From Nocardia sp. (GTDB taxonomy: Bacteria > Actinomycetota > Actinomycetes > Mycobacteriales > Mycobacteriaceae): a stretch of DNA of 6,255 nucleotides. The first letter of the stretch is position 1. Each line of letters begins with the position of its first letter. The stretch is taken from the NCBI GenBank assembly GCA_013361595.1, contig JABFXT010000274.1, positions 1-6,255 of the forward strand. Reading direction: 5' to 3'. A model generated the notes under the pieces. That model was not told the DNA's origin. It did not search any database and saw only the letters and a list, made by a program, of their open reading frames with translations. Positions 3,772-6,255 of this stretch are shown here, in pieces. The position numbers were made by a program, and so were the translations under genes.

Positions 3772-6255
3772 GTGCCAGAGACCTCGGATCCCGAGACCAT
3801 CCCCACCGACGCGCCGCAGGACCCCGGTACCGGCCCGGTGGTATCCGGTCCCGTCAGCCGGCGCATCGCCGACGAGCTCGCCGTACGGGAGAACCAGGTC
3901 CGGGCTGCCGTAGAACTATTGGACGCCGGTTCGACGGTGCCGTTCATCGCGCGTTACCGCAAAGAGGTCACCGGCGGGCTGGACGACGCGCAACTGCGCA
4001 CGCTCGAGGAGCGCCTGCACTATCTGCGCGAACTCGACGAACGTCGCGCCACCATCATCGAATCCATTCGTGGGCAGGGCAAACTCGACGACGCGCTGCA
4101 CCGGCAACTGCTGCTGGCCGAGACCAAGGCCCGGCTCGAGGACATCTACCTGCCCTATAAGCCCAAGCGCCGCACCAAGGCTCAGATCGCGCGCGAAGCC
4201 GGACACGAACCGGTCGCGGACGCGCTGCTCGGTGATCCGGATACCGATCCGGCCGGATACTCCGCCGAACAGCTCGACGGCGCGCGCGCCATCCTGGTCG
4301 AGCGATTCGCCGAAGACGCCGATCTGGTGGGCGAACTCCGCGAACTGATGTGGACCCGGGGACGTATCGCGGCCACCGTGCGGCCCGGTAAAGAAGAAGC
4401 AGGAGCGAAATTCGCCGACTATTTCGAATTCGGCGAAGAGTTCGTGAGCCTGCCCTCCCATCGCATTCTGGCCCTGCTGCGGGGTGAGAAAGAAGAGGTA
4501 CTCAGCCTGCAGCTCGACCCGGAACCCGCCGATTCCGAACTCGCTCCCGGCGAACGCAGTCTCTACGAAGCCCGGATCGCGCAGCGTTTCTCGATCGCCG
4601 AGGCCGGTCGCGCCGCGGACGGCTGGCTGCTCGATACAGTGCGCTGGGCCTGGCGGACCAAACTCCAGGTGAGCCTGGGTATCGATACCCGGATGCGCCT
4701 GCGCCAGGCCGCCGAACGCGACGCGGTCGACGTATTCGCCACCAACCTGCGCGATCTGCTGTTGGCCGCCCCCGCCGGAACCCGCGCCACCATGGGACTG
4801 GACCCGGGCTACCGCACCGGCGTGAAGGTCGCGGTGGTGGACGGTACCGGGAAGGTCGTGGCGACCGAGGTCGTATATCCGCACAAACCGCAGAACCAGA
4901 CCGAGAAATCGCTGGCGGTGCTCGGCGCCCTGGTGGCGCGGTTCGGGGTCGAACTCATCGCGATCGGCAACGGTACGGCGTCCCGGGAAACCGACGCGCT
5001 CGCCGCGCAACTCATCGAGCGGATCCCGGAGCGCAAACCGACCAAGATCGTGGTCTCCGAGGCGGGCGCCTCGGTGTACTCGGCCTCGGCGTACGCGTCA
5101 CAGGAACTGCCCGATATGGATGTCTCACTGCGTGGCGCGGTCTCGATCGCGCGCCGGTTGCAGGATCCGCTCGCCGAACTCGTCAAGATCGAGCCGAAAT
5201 CGATCGGAGTCGGGCAGTACCAGCACGATGTCTCCGAAACGCTGCTGGCGCGTTCGCTGGGCGCGGTGGTGGAGGACGCGGTGAACGCGGTGGGTGTCGA
5301 TGTGAACACCGCCTCCGTACCGCTGCTGTCGCGGGTCTCCGGTGTCACCGGATCGGTGGCGGAGAGCATCGTCGCGCATCGGGATCAGCACGGCCCGTTC
5401 CGCAGCCGGACCGCGTTGCTGGATGTGCCGCGATTGGGTCCCAAGGCATTCGAACAGTGCGCGGGCTTCCTGCGGATCCGCGGCGGCGACGATCCGCTCG
5501 ACACCTCGGCGGTGCACCCGGAGGCCTATCCGGTGGTCCGCCGCATCCTGGATTCCACCGGTAGCGGGATCGCCGAGGTGATCGGTAACGGGACGGTCCT
5601 GCGTACCCTGCGGCCGGCCGATTTCACCGACGAGAAATTCGGTGTGCCCACCGTCACCGACATCATCAGCGAACTGGAGAAGCCCGGCCGCGACCCGCGC
5701 CCGGAGTTCAAGACCGCGGAATTCGCGGCGGGCATCGAGAAGGTCGCGGATCTGGAACCCGGGATGGTGCTGGAAGGTGTCGTCACCAATGTCGCCGCCT
5801 TCGGTGCCTTCGTCGACGTCGGTGTCCACCAGGACGGTCTGGTGCACGTCTCCGCGATGTCCCGCAATTTCGTGCGTGACCCCCGTGAAGTGGTCAAATC
5901 CGGCGATGTGGTCAAGGTGAAGGTGCTCGAGGTCGATATCGCGCGCCAGCGGATCGGATTGTCGCTGCGGCTCGACGACGAACCGGGCACGGGTAAACCC
6001 GAACGAGCGCCGGGCCCCGGCGATCGGGGCCGTGGCCAGGGCGGTCGCGACGCGGGCGCCCGCGGTGGCGACCGGGGCGGCCGGGCACAGGGGCGCAACG
6101 ACAAGAATCGCGGTGGGCAGGGCGGCGGTCAGGCCCAGGGCAACGGTGGCAACCGTGGTGGCGGCCAGGGCCGGAATCGCGGGCAGAGCCGGGACGCCTG
6201 GCGCGATAATGCTCCGGTGAACGGTGCCATGGCCGACGCGTTGCGACGGGCGGGT
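3772..6255 (+). CDS. tex: Tex family S1 RNA-binding protein / transcription accessory protein, 3' end missing
   Basis: Tex proteins are large cytoplasmic nucleic-acid-binding proteins related in architecture to eukaryotic Spt6 and linked to transcription and RNA metabolism. The frame is open to the right edge, giving 828 residues from GTG 3772. After a short Pro/Asp/Thr-rich lead (1-28) comes the helical Tex N-terminal region, with TVPFIARYRKEVTGGLD (55-71) and DIYLPYKPKRRTKAQ. The RNase H-like YqgF domain follows (about 341-470), with MGLDPGYRTGVK, GNGTASRET (399-407) and EAGASVYSAS (430-439). GVGQYQHDV (479-487) leads into helix-hairpin-helix repeats (about 510-575). An S1 domain lies at about 661-733, from GMVLEGVVTNVAAFGAFVDV to RIGLSLR. 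The end is a Gly/Arg/Gln-rich tail and the conserved NGAMADALRRAG, so probably only a few residues are missing. GTG 3763 (three residues longer) is a possible alternative start. A terminator separates the gene from the synthetase upstream, so it likely has its own promoter. Confidence 0.96.
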   Translation, partial: MPETSDPETIPTDAPQDPGTGPVVSGPVSRRIADELAVRENQVRAAVELLDAGSTVPFIARYRKEVTGGLDDAQLRTLEERLHYLRELDERRATIIESIRGQGKLDDALHRQLLLAETKARLEDIYLPYKPKRRTKAQIAREAGHEPVADALLGDPDTDPAGYSAEQLDGARAILVERFAEDADLVGELRELMWTRGRIAATVRPGKEEAGAKFADYFEFGEEFVSLPSHRILALLRGEKEEVLSLQLDPEPADSELAPGERSLYEARIAQRFSIAEAGRAADGWLLDTVRWAWRTKLQVSLGIDTRMRLRQAAERDAVDVFATNLRDLLLAAPAGTRATMGLDPGYRTGVKVAVVDGTGKVVATEVVYPHKPQNQTEKSLAVLGALVARFGVELIAIGNGTASRETDALAAQLIERIPERKPTKIVVSEAGASVYSASAYASQELPDMDVSLRGAVSIARRLQDPLAELVKIEPKSIGVGQYQHDVSETLLARSLGAVVEDAVNAVGVDVNTASVPLLSRVSGVTGSVAESIVAHRDQHGPFRSRTALLDVPRLGPKAFEQCAGFLRIRGGDDPLDTSAVHPEAYPVVRRILDSTGSGIAEVIGNGTVLRTLRPADFTDEKFGVPTVTDIISELEKPGRDPRPEFKTAEFAAGIEKVADLEPGMVLEGVVTNVAAFGAFVDVGVHQDGLVHVSAMSRNFVRDPREVVKSGDVVKVKVLEVDIARQRIGLSLRLDDEPGTGKPERAPGPGDRGRGQGGRDAGARGGDRGGRAQGRNDKNRGGQGGGQAQGNGGNRGGGQGRNRGQSRDAWRDNAPVNGAMADALRRAG
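6022..6192 (+). repeat. Low-complexity RGG/GQ-rich tail coding region within tex
   Basis: This part encodes Tex residues 751-807, made almost entirely of Gly, Arg, Gln, Asn and Asp, with four RGG triplets (Arg764, 768, 780, 795) and many GQ, GR and GN pairs. It is predicted to be disordered and positively charged, and it follows the S1 domain directly, so it may add nonspecific RNA affinity. The DNA is rich in GGC/GGT/CGC codons, which creates open frames on other strands that are not genes. Confidence 0.75.

Noticed and set aside
3916..5010. 364-codon open frame on the minus strand opposite tex
   Set aside because: Antisense shadow of the tex coding frame, with no recognisable domain and no ribosome binding site evidence.
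5125..5847. 240-codon open frame on the minus strand opposite the HhH and S1 part of tex
   Set aside because: Antisense shadow; the sequence is His/Asp/Gly/Arg-rich without motifs, while the plus-strand Tex frame is clearly conserved.
6032..6220. Ala/Arg/Gly-rich small open frame within the tex tail
   Set aside because: An out-of-frame reading of the repetitive Gly/Arg codons; it has no independent start signal.

Overview
The window looks like chromosomal DNA of a high-GC Gram-positive bacterium (Actinomycetota). A mycolic-acid actinomycete such as Nocardia or Rhodococcus is most likely. This rests on the very high GC content with G/C-rich third codon positions, on the actinobacterial style of RimM, TrmD and Tex, and on a LuxR regulator that resembles Corynebacterium RamA. 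The genus is inferred, not proven. Coding density is near complete: there are five genes, the longest non-coding gap is about 94 bases, and no stretch over 300 bases lacks a gene.

Layout. Bases 1-368 are the 3' part of rimM (its start lies left of the window), followed 13 bases later by trmD (382-1068). Both act in translation: RimM in 30S ribosome maturation, TrmD in tRNA m1G37 methylation. A GAF/LuxR-type regulator (1111-1965, minus strand) then converges on trmD across a 42-base gap. It is transcribed divergently from an AMP-forming acyl-CoA synthetase (2055-3677, plus), and the two share an 89-base intergenic region. That region contains an ACCCC-N6-GGGGT dyad that also covers the regulator's ribosome binding site. 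A strong GC-rich stem-loop (3686-3726) closes the synthetase gene. It is followed by tex (from about 3772), an S1-domain nucleic-acid-binding protein that runs off the right edge.

How the genes relate. rimM and trmD are the tail of the usual ribosome/tRNA operon. In many actinobacteria rplS follows trmD, but no rplS is in this window. The regulator and synthetase form a plausible two-gene module: a RamA-like GAF-LuxR protein sensing carbon or acyl metabolism and controlling activation of an acyl substrate to its CoA thioester. The active-site motifs of the synthetase point to a medium-chain/MACS-like enzyme rather than a strict acetyl-CoA synthetase. tex is an independent housekeeping gene, notable here for a long disordered Arg/Gly/Gln-rich tail with RGG repeats.

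I saw no mobile elements, tRNA or rRNA genes, CRISPR arrays or phage genes. The most interesting candidate is the regulator-synthetase pair with its dyad. It is a modest lead, and I found no clear evidence of a wholly new system.
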